In this document: one piece after another, positions 5,940 through 5,954 of the stretch
Numbering within the stretch: the stretch's first letter is position 1
Layout of the letters: each line of letters starts with the position of its first letter
Source: Prevotellaceae bacterium
GTDB taxonomy: Bacteria; Bacteroidota; Bacteroidia; Bacteroidales; UBA932
Reading direction: 5' to 3'
Length of the DNA: 5,954 nucleotides
NCBI GenBank assembly: GCA_031275145.1
Contig: JAISPE010000325.1
Coordinates: 1 to 5,954, forward strand
The notes under the pieces: generated by a model
Databases searched by the model: none
Told to the model about the DNA's origin: nothing
The model's input: the letters and a program-made list of their open reading frames with translations, nothing else
Position numbers and translations under genes: made by a program

Positions 5940-5954
5940 GGAGGAGAGAGAAAT
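5940..5954 (+). promoter_or_regulatory. Strong ribosome binding site for a gene starting at the window edge
   Basis: GGAGGAG (5940-5946) is a full Shine-Dalgarno match. The window ends in AT at 5953-5954; if the next base is G, the ATG would start eight bases after GGAGG, an ideal spacing. No residue of the encoded protein is visible, so its product is unknown. The other starts in this window lack such a site. Confidence 0.55.

Larger units (their letters stand above)
5361..5952. other. Long divergent intergenic spacer rich in inverted repeats
   Basis: About 590 bp separate the minus-strand transglutaminase gene from a plus-strand gene that begins at the window edge. No credible protein gene, tRNA or mobile-element end was seen. 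Besides the two promoter/RBS sites, it holds inverted repeats at 5464-5479 (GTAAG/CTTAC), 5494-5539, 5636-5652, 5651-5660, 5669-5690, 5690-5700, 5823-5847 and 5858-5876. It also holds a 13-bp direct repeat at 5565-5598. The stretch 5701-5810 is A/T rich without evident structure. Confidence 0.65.

Noticed and set aside
5361..5954. tRNA or known riboswitch in the long spacer
   Set aside because: I found no T-loop (GGTTCGAATC-like) sequence, cloverleaf arms or familiar riboswitch core. The hairpins are isolated stem-loops.

Overview
The window looks like an ordinary chromosomal segment from a Bacteroidota bacterium, most likely Bacteroidales. Three things point there. A textbook Bacteroidetes-type promoter (TTTG, 19-bp gap, TACTTTTG) precedes the transglutaminase gene. 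The gene starts that can be seen inside the window have A-rich leaders without a clear Shine-Dalgarno sequence. The proteins themselves read as Bacteroidetes-like members of their families. The genus cannot be fixed from the sequence alone.

Layout. Positions 1-375 (+) hold the 3' end of a LuxR/NarL-type response regulator whose start lies outside the window. Positions 376-568 are a convergent intergenic spacer with T/A-rich repeats and an imperfect inverted repeat built from a 9-bp CAAAG-type unit. Positions 569-5360 hold three minus-strand genes, read right to left: an 884-residue membrane-anchored transglutaminase-like protein (TgpA-like architecture), an ATP-dependent 6-phosphofructokinase (pfkA), and an LptF/LptG-family lipopolysaccharide transport permease that starts 11 bp after the pfkA stop. 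Positions 5361-5952 are a long divergent spacer with the transglutaminase promoter at its left end, about eight inverted repeats, and a strong GGAGG ribosome binding site at its right end. That site almost certainly serves a plus-strand gene whose ATG begins on the last two bases of the window.

How the genes fit together. pfkA is the committed step of glycolysis. The LptF/G permease helps extract lipopolysaccharide from the inner membrane. The transglutaminase-like protein carries its catalytic domain outside the cytoplasmic membrane, and its substrate is unknown. The pfkA/permease pair is very probably co-transcribed. Whether the transglutaminase gene shares that transcript is less certain, because a weak terminator-like hairpin lies at its 3' end. 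No mobile element, CRISPR array, tRNA or rRNA was recognised. I do not see a convincing new biological system. The parts most worth a second look are the hairpin-rich divergent spacer and the repeat in the convergent spacer.
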